Assembly (NCBI GenBank): GCA_949825065.1
Contig: OX463847.1
Span: 37,939,042-38,003,041 of the forward strand
From: Odontocerum albicorne
Taxonomy: Eukaryota; Arthropoda; Insecta; Trichoptera; Odontoceridae
Length of the DNA: 64,000 nucleotides
Reading direction: 5' to 3'
Part shown: positions 52,826 through 63,570 of the stretch, in pieces
Position numbering within the stretch: position 1 is the first letter of the stretch
How the letters are laid out: each line of letters opens with the position of its first letter
Position numbers and translations under genes: made by a program
The notes under the pieces: model-generated
Database searches by the model: none
Told to the model about the DNA's origin: nothing
Seen by the model: the letters and a program-made list of their open reading frames with translations, nothing else

Positions 52826-53566
52826 GACGAGCTTCTTAAAAACAAAATTAATGAAGATTATTACAAAGTATTGACGAGCTACTAAAGAACAAAGTTAATG
52901 AAGATTATTCTTCAATATTGACGAGCTACTGAAGGACAAAGTTAATGAAGATTATTCCTAAGCATTGACGAGCTAGTAAAGAACAAAGTTAATGAAGATT
53001 ATTCTTCAATATTGACGAGCTACTGAAGGACAAAGTTAATGAAGATTATTCCTAAGCATTGACGAGCTAGTAAAGAACAAAGTTAATGAAGATTATTCCT
53101 AAACATTGACGAACTTCTAGAGAACATAGTTAATTAAGATTATTCCTAAGCATTGACGACCTTCTAAAGAACATAGTTAATTAAGATTATTCCTAAGCAT
53201 TGATGAGCTTCTAAAGAACATAGTTAATTAAGATTATTCCTAAGCATTGACGAGCTAGTAAAGAACAAAGTTAATGAAGATTATTCCTAAGCATTGACGA
53301 CCTTCTAAAGAACATAGTTAATTAAGATTATTCCTAAACATTGACGAGCTACTAAAGAACAAAGTTAATGAAGTTTATTCCTTAGCATTGACGAGCTACT
53401 AAAGAACAAAGTCAATGAAGATTATTCCTAAGTATTGACGAGCTTCTGAAGAACATACTATAGTTAATTAAGATCATTCCTAAGCATTGACAACCTACTA
53501 AAGAACAAAGTTAATGAAGATTATTCTTAAGCATTGACGAGCTACTAAAGAACAAAGTTAATGAAA
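52826..53566. repeat. 47-bp minisatellite, about 16 copies
   Basis: Unit: GACGAGCTACTAAAGAACAA, AGTTAATGAAGATTATTCCT, AAGCATT. Left of 53100 two unit types alternate (CTGAAGGACAAAG with ..CTTCAATATT, and CTAGTAAAGAACAAAG with ..CTAAGCATT), giving a 94-bp dimer. A third type (CTTCTAAAGAACATAG, TTAATTAAG) dominates around 53110-53330. Confidence 0.95.
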
Positions 53567-53569
53567 ACA

Positions 53570-55555
53570 GTTCTTCTAGATAGTTCTTACATTTGTTAGT
53601 AATTTACAATATTACCAGGTTTCAGCACGTCATCACATATGCAGACTGGAAAAATGTTAAGCCCCATTTTAGTTCAGAAATTCACAGCCCTCGAATTACA
53701 CAAAGGTTTGTTTAAACTACATCAGCGCTTTCTTTGACGAGCAAACTTGAAATGGTAGCTCCAGAGTAAGTTATTTCACGGGTGACCCATTTCACTTCCT
53801 TCCACTTCCATATGTCTCTTCAACGATCTGATACACGAAGTTTATGTGAAAGTTATTAATGTTTATTTATTAATAAGACTTTGATAGATTAACATAAACA
53901 ATGTTTATTTTACCAATCACACAATTTCTATTATAAGATATTACTTTGTTCCACTTATTAGTCAATTTACATAACCCACCCATTTAGGAACATAAACTTC
54001 ATCTAGAGATGCTTAGATTTCTTCAGCAGAGTAATTTTTTGGCCCTTAAGTTTTTATTGTGGGGATCAGAATAAGTTGTAATCACTAGATTCTAATTCGA
54101 TGGTGTAGGGGATGTTATAAAATTTCCCATTTCAGGTAACTCAGCCTTATTTGTAAGATAAATATCACATGTGGTCTGGCATTATTTTGATGAAAAAAAA
54201 AACACGCCTTTTTGTTTTAACTAAATGTAATCGTATTTTTTATCAATTATTGATTTAAATGGTTAATTTGTTGACAATATTTCATGGCCTTTGTGTCTTA
54301 TTTGATTAAAAAAATAAAAATGTATTATATACATAATATTTTTAAATTAGTTACTTACAATGCCTGGTTGATTTTGAACATAATTATTATATCTTTGAGT
54401 TAATATCATAAACATTAAATTTTTATACAATTTATTCGAAATAATGATCAAAAGAAGCATTCACATACCAACACATACACTTCAGGACAAAGCCCAGGGC
54501 TATATTATACGCTTTGAATGCCTCTCAAGAAACGAAGTTTACAAAAAAATATATAATTCATCTAATCAATACATATAGAAAAACACTTAGAATCAAAACC
54601 CAAATCAAGAACAACATATCACTAAACAATTTGGAAAAATGAAAGGACAAAACTAAGCACGTATATAGGTATAATAAACAGTTTAACGTTATAATATTCG
54701 GAAATATATTATTAAAATCAAAACATGAAAAAACTAAAGCAAATCCATGCATCAATCTTCAAATTATGCTCAAAGCATAATAATAAAATAGAAACCATTA
54801 ATTATTTGAAATACACAATATTCAAACTTTTATGACGCTATAGTGCGTCCGACACAGAAATATTCCGATAAAGATCAAGTGGAATAATATACACAACATT
54901 TCAGTAATAACATAAGATCTCGAGAAAAATACCTCTTCAAAAAAATGAAAAGTCATGTTGTACAAGTTTAAGTGGAATTTATCCACAATAATGGCACGCT
55001 CATTTCCCAGGCAGCGAAAAGCCTGTTAATCACTGAATTATGAATACAACTTGTTCTCGACTGCAATAAAAAATATATCCTAGTGTTTCTTATTAGTACA
55101 CGGAATAGAATAACGTCTAGAATATTTGAGCCGCCAATATCATCATCAATTATTTTATAAAAAAAATATCAGACCAGAGACAACTCGTCTTACGATCAAT
55201 TTTGCAAATCACAATTCCTCTTTAAAGACAATGTTATCTATGGGAGTCGACAATCTATAATAAATGTGTCGCAAAAAAATATACAAAACCTTTTCGAAAG
55301 GCACCTATTATTGTATATTTGTAAAAAGGTTGATTTATACTTCAAGTTGACTTCTCACAAGTGTTATATACAATATTTTTAATGTAAGATAATTTATAAA
55401 GTTTTTTTATTCTTAATACAAAACCTCGAGTCCTCGTCGCTTTGTTTGATATTATATAATATTAATGTGAGGAAGAAAACTTAGATTTTCATTATATTAC
55501 TATTTTCTGGTGCAATTCTTATTAAAAGAAAGAAGTAAAAATGAATGTTCCCGGG
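53570..55555. other. Long stretch without recognised elements
   Basis: A+T-rich. A small GC-richer part at 53.70-53.84 kb. A 65-codon hydrophobic minus frame (54558-54755) is unassigned and probably chance. No repeats found. Confidence 0.4.
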
Positions 55556-55559
55556 GTTG

Positions 55560-55895
55560 GTCTGTGTTGTTTTCGTGTTGTGTTAGTTAAGTTTAGTTCA
55601 ATACCGCCTCCAGTCACGCAGGTATGGGGGACAAAATAAGTCACCATCCAGCGCAGAGATCGAAATCTTATTTGTTTTCACTATTATTGTTTTATGAGCA
55701 CGGCGTCAAGTAGTGACGAAGAAGGGACTGCCCATGGGGAATCCTTCTCCGGTGGCGAAACACCTGAGTGTGAAATAATAGTAGTGACGACGGACTTAAG
55801 GTCCGACATCATGGGAAAAGGAAAATGACTCGCAGCGCAGTTAGTATACTCATAAAGTGGATTAAGGCTTGATGTTCAAACAGCACAGTAAGTTA
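55560..55895 (+). repeat. Element Y, unexpanded copy
   Basis: Single-copy version of the sequence that surrounds the 45-bp array (37 kb) and seeds the 114-bp array (38.6 kb). Blocks in order: CAGTCACGCAGGTATGGGGG, CCATCCAGCGCAGAGATCGA, a 44-codon frame, AATAGTAGTGACGACGGACT, GGTCCGACATCATGGGAAAA, GAAAATGACTCGCAGCGCAG. No terminal repeats were found. Unknown element class. Confidence 0.7.
55694..55828 (+). CDS. 44-codon frame in element Y, uncertain
   Basis: MSTASSSDEEGTAHGESFSG, GETPECEIIVVTTDLRSDIM, GKGK-stop. Ser/Glu-rich. The reverse-oriented 37.6-kb copy also starts with ATG at the same place (ATGAGCGTGCTGTCA..GGCGAAGAAGG) but has a stop after 23 codons. It could be the start of an element-encoded protein or chance; I do not recognise it. 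Confidence 0.25.
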   Translation: MSTASSSDEEGTAHGESFSGGETPECEIIVVTTDLRSDIMGKGK

Positions 55896-55899
55896 CCAG

Positions 55900-56715
55900 T
55901 ACTTTTACAAAGTGTTTCGAATGCAACTATTCTTTGACACATCTAGATTGGAGAAGCCATTCGTGTATTATTATTATATACAACCTACTTTTCAGCAACA
56001 ATCCGCTAGCCTATATACTGGACACCTAGTTTTAAACTATGCACCCTCTGCCACAGAGAATAGCGTGACCGCAAGTCAGTTAAGGGTGGGTTTTCAAGTC
56101 CTCACTAAACTCATGTGAAGGTCAGTAACGCCTTCTTATATTCATTTCATGGAAGTTACTTGCTTCTCAAATAAAGGTGTGCGCATAACATGAAGTAAGC
56201 ATTGAATTGTAAATATTAACTAGTTTAAAGGGTTAAAAAAAATCTTAAGTCTCAAATCGTTGTACTTTTGCAAATAGAAATCTCATTCATTCATGATTTT
56301 ATAAAGGAATGGTTTATTTAGAAAAAAAATTTAATATTAAAGTTGAATTGGAAATTTTAATTTAAAAAATCTTTTTTTTTAACTTTGTGCGTTGTTTTTG
56401 TTTTCTTTGCAAACTTTTTGTGATTAATCAGAATATTTAACATTCATTACAAGTATGTGTGGTTAGTCTAGACTGGAATATTAAAGTTATTTTATTAACA
56501 TTTCCTCTGGGACAATAGATCATACACATTTTCGATGGGGCACACTACCAGTTAGACCTCAACATTGCTTTTTTTTTTATTAAATCGGCATCATTTCGTC
56601 TGTATTGATTTGTAGAAATACGTGTTGTAGGGATAAATATAGTTGATGGAATTACAAAGTGGTATATTTTTATTGGGGTTCGAATTGTCAGTAGGGTCAC
56701 AGTGACTTACACTAT
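55900..56715. other. No recognised element
   Basis: A 68-codon plus frame at 55912-56118 is unassigned. The rest is A+T-rich. Confidence 0.4.
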
Positions 56716-56719
56716 GCTG

Positions 56720-57145
56720 GAATGTGTAAGTCTATAAAATGCTGTGGAACGCCGAGTTGCATACTATCAGCAACACTACTGGCTAGTCCAATTCGTTAGC
56801 GTCCCCGTCGCGAACCCTGGGCAATGTGGTCACACTATGTGGATCATAGCAGATAGCGGAAGGATGAAAGGCGAGTCTCTGGCGCCTAAAAACCAGACCC
56901 CACCAGCTAAGGGAAGGAAAACCCTAACAGAAAACCAGGGCAGGGTCTCAGGCCTTAAGGTGGCAGCCCCACCAGGGACCTAAGATACGATGGGTTAATC
57001 ACCTGTCTATCTGAAACCACACGATTATGAAACCAAAAGCAAAAGAAGCCGGACTGGCCCCGATAGGGGGGAATGGCAACGACTGCTGGAGGAGGCCGGG
57101 GCCCACAATGGGCTGTACTGCCATTGATGATGATGATGATGATAT
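56720..57145 (+). mobile_element. LINE family H 3' end with TGA-repeat tail
   Basis: The last ORF2 residues are clear near the right end: TGPDRGEWQRLLEEAGAHNG then LYCH-stop, followed immediately by a (TGA)n/(GAT)n microsatellite. The pattern DR..W..LLEEA.AH.GL is typical of a LINE C-terminus. The 300 bp upstream (CCACCAGCTAAGGGAAGGAA, GGTGGCAGCCCCACCAGGGA, ACGATGGGTTAATCACCTGT) is GC-rich and does not read as RT. It may be LINE 5' UTR fused by internal deletion, making a short non-autonomous derivative. The 79-codon frame at 56744-56983 is not convincing. Confidence 0.65.
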
Positions 57146-57553
57146 TTTTATTGGTTAATATCATGATACGAAGAAAGTAAAAGCCTTTATAATATGGAAA
57201 GCCGAAACCTTTTTAATAAATATACTCGTATAATATGGAAATCTAACTAAAATATCAGAAACAGGTGCGTATAATTGTTATTTAATTATCATACAATATA
57301 TTGGTTCAACATTTTGTTAAATTCTCATTGCTCCTCTATTTAGTTAGCGACTTTAATGTTCATACATTTAAAAAGTTAACGCTATAAAGATTTATTTTAA
57401 GAATAAATAGTGGTTTGTAAGTCAAGTATTGATTTTGTATAATATTTACATATAAATACGAAATAGTCGTAGTTTTTAGTATACGCTAGAAGATTTTCAA
57501 AATGTTTCCACTAGTTAAAAATGTTTTTTTTTTAATGTGGCCATGTTGAGTTG
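57146..57553. other. No recognised element
   Basis: A+T-rich; ATAATATGGAAA recurs at 57190 and 57230, the second next to TACTCGTA (57223). Confidence 0.4.
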
Positions 57554-57554
57554 A

Positions 57555-57935
57555 CTAACTGAGCATGGTCGCGTGGTTGTGCACTGAACTTCAGTGCGGA
57601 AGGTCACTGATTCGAGCCCTTCACTATGCTATTCCCCTCGAATGACACAATGATTTATTTTTCCGCCTATTGTTTGGAGGATTAAGGATACCTATGACTT
57701 CAGTCATATCTATAATTTCTGAATGAGAGAGAGAAAAAAAACATTTCTCTGTACTCCAATTGTCTTACTTCGGTGTGTCATCAAATTCAGTACAGCGGTG
57801 GGACCGGTGAGTTTGCTGGTGTGCAACGGACCACTCTGATAAAAAAAATCCACGACACAGCTTCGCTTTTCAACTGAATTGACGTTAGAATGGCAAGGAT
57901 ATTTTCGATTACGAAGTCCAGCAACTATAAGATGA
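57555..57935 (+). mobile_element. SINE1 copy, full length, moderately diverged
   Basis: Head GAGCATGGTCGCGTGGTTGT, GCACTGAACTTCAGTGCGGA, AGGTCACTGATTCGAGCCCT, then CCCCTCGAATGACACAATGA, GGATACCTATGACTTCAGTC, GGTGAGTTTGCTGGTGTGCA, TTCAACTGAATTGACGTTAG, end CCAGCAACTATAAGATG. The 90-codon minus frame here is antisense. Confidence 0.9.
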
Positions 57936-58349
57936 CTCAAGGCGATGTCAAAAACATTACACAATACAGTTAACACTCATCTGCACTCGCGACCGCAATG
58001 TGAACACCTGTTTGCATGCTCAGCAAACTACTTTAATGACCACAACGTAAATGAGTGTAATTTTTAGATATTCTTTGAAAAAAAAAACGCCTATGCATGC
58101 ACGTATTTAATTGTTGTGTGCAAGGTTGACTTGACAAATCAAATCCAATGTTTCGATAGCAAAATTATTCTAGTTCTTAGACGACCGAAATGTTAAATTT
58201 GCTGCAGCGTTTTGTTAAGTAAAGTTAAAAGGATTGGTTATAAGTAGCTTATAATTTACAGTAACAGAAAAAAGTATTAAGTAATATGCCTTTAAAGTAA
58301 AATCAGTTCGAAATAGAACCTCCCTTGTTAGTGAAAATCCGGCAGGCTC
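57936..58349. other. No recognised element
   Basis: A+T-rich flank of the mariner-like element. Confidence 0.4.
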
Positions 58350-58912
58350 TAAAGGGTCTTTCAAATTGAGCGGGTTTTTAAATTCTTGGATAAAACACAG
58401 ATGGCATCGCAAACTTGCCTGGGTATTGTGATATTTGAGAAGTGTAATGTATAACATTGCTAAAAATGGAGTCGTATACAATACAACAACACGTTCAAAT
58501 TGTTGAATTAATTTATATATTGTAATCTCCGGAAACGGTGATGTTAATTGGCCACCAAGATCATGTGATCTGACACCGTTGTATTATTTTCTCTGGGGTT
58601 ACGTGAAAAGCCAGGTCTATAAGAATGACCCCCAATCAATTCCTGAGCTGAAGGACGAAATTATTCGCGTTGTTGGTGAGTTAGAACCGCAATCATGCAA
58701 AAATGTCATCGAACATTTTGACAAAAGAGTGGACATCTATGGAGCCGCAAGAGGTGGACATTTGGCGGATATTGTTATTTTGCATTTAAATGTCATACAT
58801 TATACTTCAATGAACAATAAAAAGTTTTTTGAAATCAATACAAATTGTGTGTTGTATTCAAGAATTTAAAAAATTAGATTTTGAAAAACCGCTCAATCTG
58901 AAAGACCCTTTA
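58350..58912 (+). mobile_element. Internally deleted Tc1/mariner-like element with both ends
   Basis: TA (58350-58351) and TA (58911-58912) flank a 559-bp element. The left end AAGGGTCTTTCAAATTGAGC matches the right end AAGGGTCTTTCAGATTGAGC (reverse-complemented) for about 28 bp with few changes. It keeps the start (ATG 58466, MESYTIQQHVQIVELIYI, stop) and the C-terminus of a transposase but lacks the middle, in different frames. It is on its way to becoming a MITE. Confidence 0.9.
58525..58869 (+). pseudogene. Tc1/mariner-like transposase C-terminus
   Basis: GNGDVNWPPRSCDLTPLYYF, LWGYVKSQVYKNDPQSIPEL, KDEIIRVVGELEPQSCKNVI, EHFDKRVDIYGAARGGHLAD. The pattern WPPRSxDLTPLDFFLWGYVK is that of insect Tc1/mariner-like (IS630-type) transposases; D in CDLTPL is a catalytic Asp. 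The ATG at 58579 is internal. The first and second catalytic residues are deleted. Confidence 0.9.
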
Positions 58913-59160
58913 TTATAAACAACAAAAGTATTGTGTCTTGAGTGTTTCTAAATTAGATAAGAATTGATGGAAAGGTTATTTAAAAAGGAATGTAAATTGA
59001 AAGAGACAGATCGTAAAGACAAGTTTCACAGTGATAATAATAATAATCCGAATAACAAGTTTTATCAAATATAGAAAAATGGATTTGTAAAAAAAATTCA
59101 TAGCTGGTTTCGACTAGTTTTTTTCGAGTTGCAAGCGTGTTGCGTTAACTTAAAATATGT
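58913..59160. other. No recognised element
   Basis: A+T-rich. Confidence 0.4.
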
Positions 59161-59164
59161 TTAG

Positions 59165-59290
59165 TAATGTTTCTGTGGATGAAGATAACAACACCTTCGA
59201 CGCGTTTGCCATCGTTTAAGGCAACTCAACACGGTAGGATGCCTGGAAAATATTTTAAACTAGTTGTTTACCATATATAACATATATTCA
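59165..59290 (+). mobile_element. Penelope B-type terminal-repeat fragment, decayed
   Basis: CTGTGGA-T-GAAG..CCTTC-GACG followed by GCGTTTGCCATCGTTTAAGG, GGAAAATATTTTAAACTAGT; collinear with 49.2 kb. The core no longer fits CUGANGA..GAAA. Confidence 0.55.
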
Positions 59291-59294
59291 GAGT

Positions 59295-60280
59295 CTCGAG
59301 ACAGTTTGAGAATCGCCAAACCCTCGAAAACTGGCGCCACCTGCCGCCCCTCCTCACAAAACAACAATCGATAAAATAATTATCAATTATGTCGACTCAA
59401 ATGCCTCTGCTTCGCAGCTGTTCGGCGTGTTTGTGCATTAGCAAACGTACTTGAAGTGCATTGCAAATGCATAAAAATTTATTATGCTTTTTTTCTTAAA
59501 AAGAAACCCTTAATCACATAAATTGCGGCAGTGATTTTAACAATGCCAGTGACCTAATTATAAGTATCCGGCGTTCAGCTCCTAGTGGTCACTGAATTTT
59601 GATACTGTATTTTCTATTGTAAATTTATTTTACATTTGATACAAGTTTAACCAAAATTACACCAAAGAACTAGGAAATAAATATTTATTAAAAGTATGAA
59701 TATAGCAAAATGACAACAAGAACAAATTTACTAATGATTCCTGTGAAGTGATAAAGTTATACCTACAAAGGTTAGTGAGAGATTCGACCCTCAATGTATC
59801 CACCGAGATATAGAAGATATCGGATAATTTATTTAATAAGGTTATTCCGTGTGCGAATAGTGATACTCTTCACAGCTCAGCTTGTTAATGGAGCACGGAA
59901 ATAATTTGAATTAAGAATGGTGTAAATAATTATCTGAGAAATTAAACAAAAGTTTGTCCATCAACAAAGGGTATAATTTTTTTTGTTAACAATTTGTATT
60001 TGTATAAACAGATGCGTAGATATATTCTATTGCGGAGCTATACCTTAGCATACCTAACTGCCTACATAAATTATATTTATCATGAATGGTCTTGTGATTT
60101 ACTTACTAACATTTATTTACATTTATTTATTTTTCGGTGGTAATTTCCTGAGCAAAAATTACTCCTTGGGCGCCTCCGTTATTATGTAACATTTTTCATA
60201 TAGTTTTTGTAGGAATTTATAGAATCAGTCAACTTACACTCCAAAAAAAAGGCTTTTCCATTCATTCGTTGTTCGATTGC
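59295..60280. other. No recognised element; GC-richer patch 59.30-59.46 kb
   Basis: Patch with AACTGGCGCCACCTGCCGCC and CTTCGCAGCTGTTCGGCGTG; unassigned. The rest is A+T-rich. Confidence 0.35.
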
Positions 60281-60282
60281 TT

Positions 60283-60620
60283 TGCATTTGGCGGGAATCC
60301 AAGTCCTTGATAGTACCATGTGCGGGTGTGGTCTAGAGGACGAAACACTCGATCACGTACTGTTTAAAAGATTTCTCCTCGAGCAGCATGCACACTCTCC
60401 TTATTAAAATGTCTTACTTCTTTCCCCTCAACATTGCATATCTCTCAAACCTTAATAATCCAAATATTTTCGTCGTATTTTCAAAATATATTCCCGATAG
60501 CGACATTTACGAGTATATCTAAAATAAACAAAAAATAAAAAATCTGCATTCATTAAATTAGTCGTACAAGGAGCACAAAGCACTCTCGGCAGAATGAATA
60601 GCCTAAAAAAATTATCCCAA
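60283..60620 (+). mobile_element. LINE family I ORF2 C-terminal fragment (R1/Jockey-like)
   Basis: Plus strand: GIQVLDSTMCGCGLEDETLD then HVLFKRFLLEQHAHSPY-stop. This is the Cys-rich C-terminal domain of R1/Jockey-like LINEs (pattern CxCG..ET..HVLFxCP), with the last Cys replaced. After a frame change YLSNLNNPNIFVVFSKYIPD follows, and QGAQSTLGRMNSL near 60580. Decayed. Confidence 0.65.
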
Positions 60621-60624
60621 GATA

Positions 60625-60950
60625 TTGTTTCAGCCTCCAAAAAAAAAACACCCAAGGTAACCATATCTTTTTACAGAAATTGAATTAAATATTTTGATAG
60701 TTCTTGATATTGTAAGCGGCGCGGCGGTGTCAAACATTTAGCATTCATGAGCGTCTCAGTTTCGATTACTGATATATTTACATTTGGACTTATTTCACTC
60801 TTAGACCATTTAGCATCTGAATTAATGTTTATCTGAAGCTGAAATGCTGCTTTTTACCGATTTTTACAGCGCTAATAACCAAAGCTTTTTTTTTTAAATC
60901 AAGTACCAATGGAAATCAGACTAGCTGGTATATAGGTTTATATTTCACTT
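60625..60950. other. No recognised element
   Basis: Includes a GC-rich dot (TAAGCGGCGCGGCGG, 60715); unassigned. Confidence 0.35.
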
Positions 60951-60954
60951 TCTT

Positions 60955-61150
60955 TAAATACAACAGCGCAACCTGACGGGTTTATTGCCACGTGGAAATA
61001 TTTTCCAACCAATTCTCGAATTTTAATAAACCTTAAAGGTAACTAGACTGGAACTCATTTTGAAACAAATCGGGTACCAACAGGAATCGAATCCACGGAC
61101 TGAAAGATAGGTGTGTTTTATGAACTAGGCCACGCAGGACGTTCATTTGT
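60955..61150 (-). mobile_element. SINE2 copy, nearly full length
   Basis: Minus strand: head CGTCCTGCGTGGCCTAGTTC, ACACCTATCTTTCAGTCCGT, GGATTCGATTCCTGTTGGTA (B box), joint CCCGATTTGTTTC. Body GAGTTCCAGTCTAGTTACCT; tail AATTGGTTGGAAAATATTTC, CACGTGGCAATAAACCCGTC, AGGTTGCGCTGTTGTA. Confidence 0.8.
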
Positions 61151-61154
61151 CAAC

Positions 61155-61955
61155 CTGGTTTGGAGATGTTCTTATACAGTGACTACAAATGCTAACCAAA
61201 TCTGCAAAGGTGAACAAGATAAAATACGTCCAGTAGAAATACTAAAGACGGCTCTACAGACACATAATGCAGCTGAAATAGGTTAAAGTTTAAGATGGGG
61301 TGCATAAGAGAAACTTGGAGTAGTGCTTTATTGTATTATTGGTCTTAAGAAATTTATATTGAATATTTTTTTTCTTCAATCTTTTTAATATTAAATTTTC
61401 TTAAAAAATAACTCTCGTTTACAAAAGGTTATCTTAACACGAAGACAAAGTTTCTCCCTGTAAGTGCCGATTTCAGAGGCAGTTTCAAAGTACACTTGCT
61501 TATCTTGTCTGAAGGTTTCAACCCTTTCCTGAGAAATATCAGAATCTTCCTGGAATGTCTCACCTTCCTGAAAAGGTCGTGTTTCCGGGAAACTTACCTT
61601 CCCTTTACTGGAATTGAAGGGGTTCCACGAACCGATCTTCGAATTGTGCGAACAGAAATATTTATTTCAAAATAATTTAACAGAGTTCAATTAATTAGAA
61701 CATTTTCCTAATTTTACTTAAGGGAACTATATTTTTTGTTTATTTAGACTTTAGAGAATATAAATTATATTTTTATTAAACCTAAGAGAATATATTTTAG
61801 AGAATATAAATTATCCTTTTATTGAACCCAAGAAAATATTTTTTTACACAAACCTTAGACAGTCATTTTTTTTAAATTTAACCTAAAGAGATTATACATA
61901 CCATCATGCCGTTTACCTATTAGGGCGGCAAAAGAGGAAAAAAGCCTAATTTTCC
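61155..61955. other. No recognised element; GC-richer patch 61.44-61.64 kb
   Basis: The patch repeats TTCCTG and CCTTnC motifs (CTTCCTGGAATGTCTCACCT, GTTTCCGGGAAACTTACCTT); unassigned. Confidence 0.35.
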
Positions 61956-61959
61956 TATC

Positions 61960-62230
61960 ACAATATACCTCTTTTCCCACCCATACATAATCTCATACAG
62001 TTTCTTCTGTTTCTATTAATTTTTACTTTTGATTTTCCCCATTTTCTTTCACTTAGTGTTATCTTGTTTTTCTCGGTCATCCTGTACTATGACTGGCATT
62101 CATGATTGTACCATAAATTTGTTCAGGCATTCTTTCATCCTCATTCGCTCAATATATAAAAATGACCTTAACGTGTTCACTTATTCCTACATGACACATC
62201 AATTTATATCTCACATAGATATTTGATACT
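61960..62230 (-). mobile_element. LINE family A fragment
   Basis: Minus strand with frame breaks: KLMCHVGISEHVKVI, MPEQIYGTIMN, GRPRKT-like DNA, KSKNxRNRRNCMRLCMGG. The order matches SETW..RWFGHVERM..LTKQIYE..GRGRPRRT..KS.RNRRACMKRLM. The 65-codon plus frame here is antisense. Confidence 0.55.
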
Positions 62231-62234
62231 TACA

Positions 62235-63215
62235 TATTTTAATTTTCATACATATTCTTCTCAGTTTACGTAATGTTTTAATTTTCTAGGTTCTTGTCAC
62301 AAATTTTTCACGTCCTTGTTTAACCTTTAAATGGATGATTTTTTAAATTCACTTTAAAAAATATAATTATGGTGCATATTAACCTGTAGATAAAGCGAAA
62401 AATAATTTTAAAAATCCCAATATATTTTTTACATTTTTTATTGAATAAAAATCATATGTTGCCGAAATGCATTAAGGAGTAAACAAAGTTTTATGTAGAT
62501 TCATACAAAATTTGGTTTAAATACTCCTCTAGCTTTTCATTTGGTAAAATGTCTCTTTTTGCCATGCTGTAATACATTAAAAATCTATTTATTAGAACAT
62601 ATAGTACATGGGAAAACGCCTCGTTATGCAACCATTATTCAAAATGGCGTAAATGCATGATGATGCAGATCTACACATATGAATTATCTTTGTTATTTCT
62701 TTTATATGCATCATTGCAAAGCTTACCTTATTCGGAAGCCACATATATTTTAATTTTTTTGAAAAGTAACAAAATACTCAAAATATTTCATTTTGAAAAT
62801 ACCTTATTTGACAGTGGTGCGGCGTCCCCTGTTTGATGGCTATTAATGAATTTTTTGAAGTAGGCAATGATATCTGACGAAAAAAATTGTCTAAAAAATT
62901 ATTATCAGTTTGCATCTTAGATAAATCAATAATTCAAACATTCAATTTTAGTTCCTACTGTCATTTATAGATGTCAGAATAAACTGTTGCAGATATGCAT
63001 CCAGATGCATTTAAGGGTTAATTCCCAAAGATCAGTTTTGGTACAACACGCTATTGTGAATCATCCTTTTGCCAGATCTTGAAATTGCTTGATTTGAGAA
63101 TATGTTTTTAATAACGTTCTTAGATGATGGAAAGACGTGTTGAAAGGCAAGTTGCAATATGAAAAAAGTCGAATTATTAATAAACAAGAAAAAAAGTTGA
63201 AAGAATTTCATGATG
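62235..63215. other. No recognised element
   Basis: A+T-rich; nothing supported. Confidence 0.4.
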
Positions 63216-63219
63216 ATGA

Positions 63220-63410
63220 TATCCGTAGCCTACTTGGTAATATGCCCGTTTACTAACCCGGTTAATCGGGTACGATTCACGTTTGTACCCAAATTTTTAA
63301 ACAGGGTATCAGTATGGTTTTCTATTCAAGCATATTTAACATATTTCTGGTTTGTTGAAAAAAATTTACACGTGGCGAAAAAACTGTCAGGTCATAATAT
63401 GTATATACAC
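63220..63410 (+). mobile_element. SINE2 copy
   Basis: Head TCCGTAGCCTACTTGGTAAT, CGGGTACGATTCACGTTTGT (B-box region), joint ACCCAAATTTTTAAACAGGG. Tail TTTCTGGTTTGTTGAAAAAA, ATTTACACGTGGCGAAAAAA, CTGTCAGGTCATAATATGTA. Confidence 0.7.
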
Positions 63411-63484
63411 GTATGTTCATTCTGTGTATTCTAAAATAAAAATTGAGTGAATTTCGACCTTACCGTTAAATGTCGACAAAATAA

Positions 63485-63570
63485 TCTCTATGGTCTTAAG
63501 GATAAGACACATGTCTTTCAACCGGAGGTTTACGGGTTTAATTCCTGATGGAACCCATATATTTATTATG
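63485..63570 (+). mobile_element. SINE2 head fragment
   Basis: CTCTATGGTCTTAAGGATAA, GACACATGTCTTTCAACCGG, AGGTTTACGGGTTTAATTCC, TGATGGAACCCATATA; the tail is absent. Confidence 0.65.
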
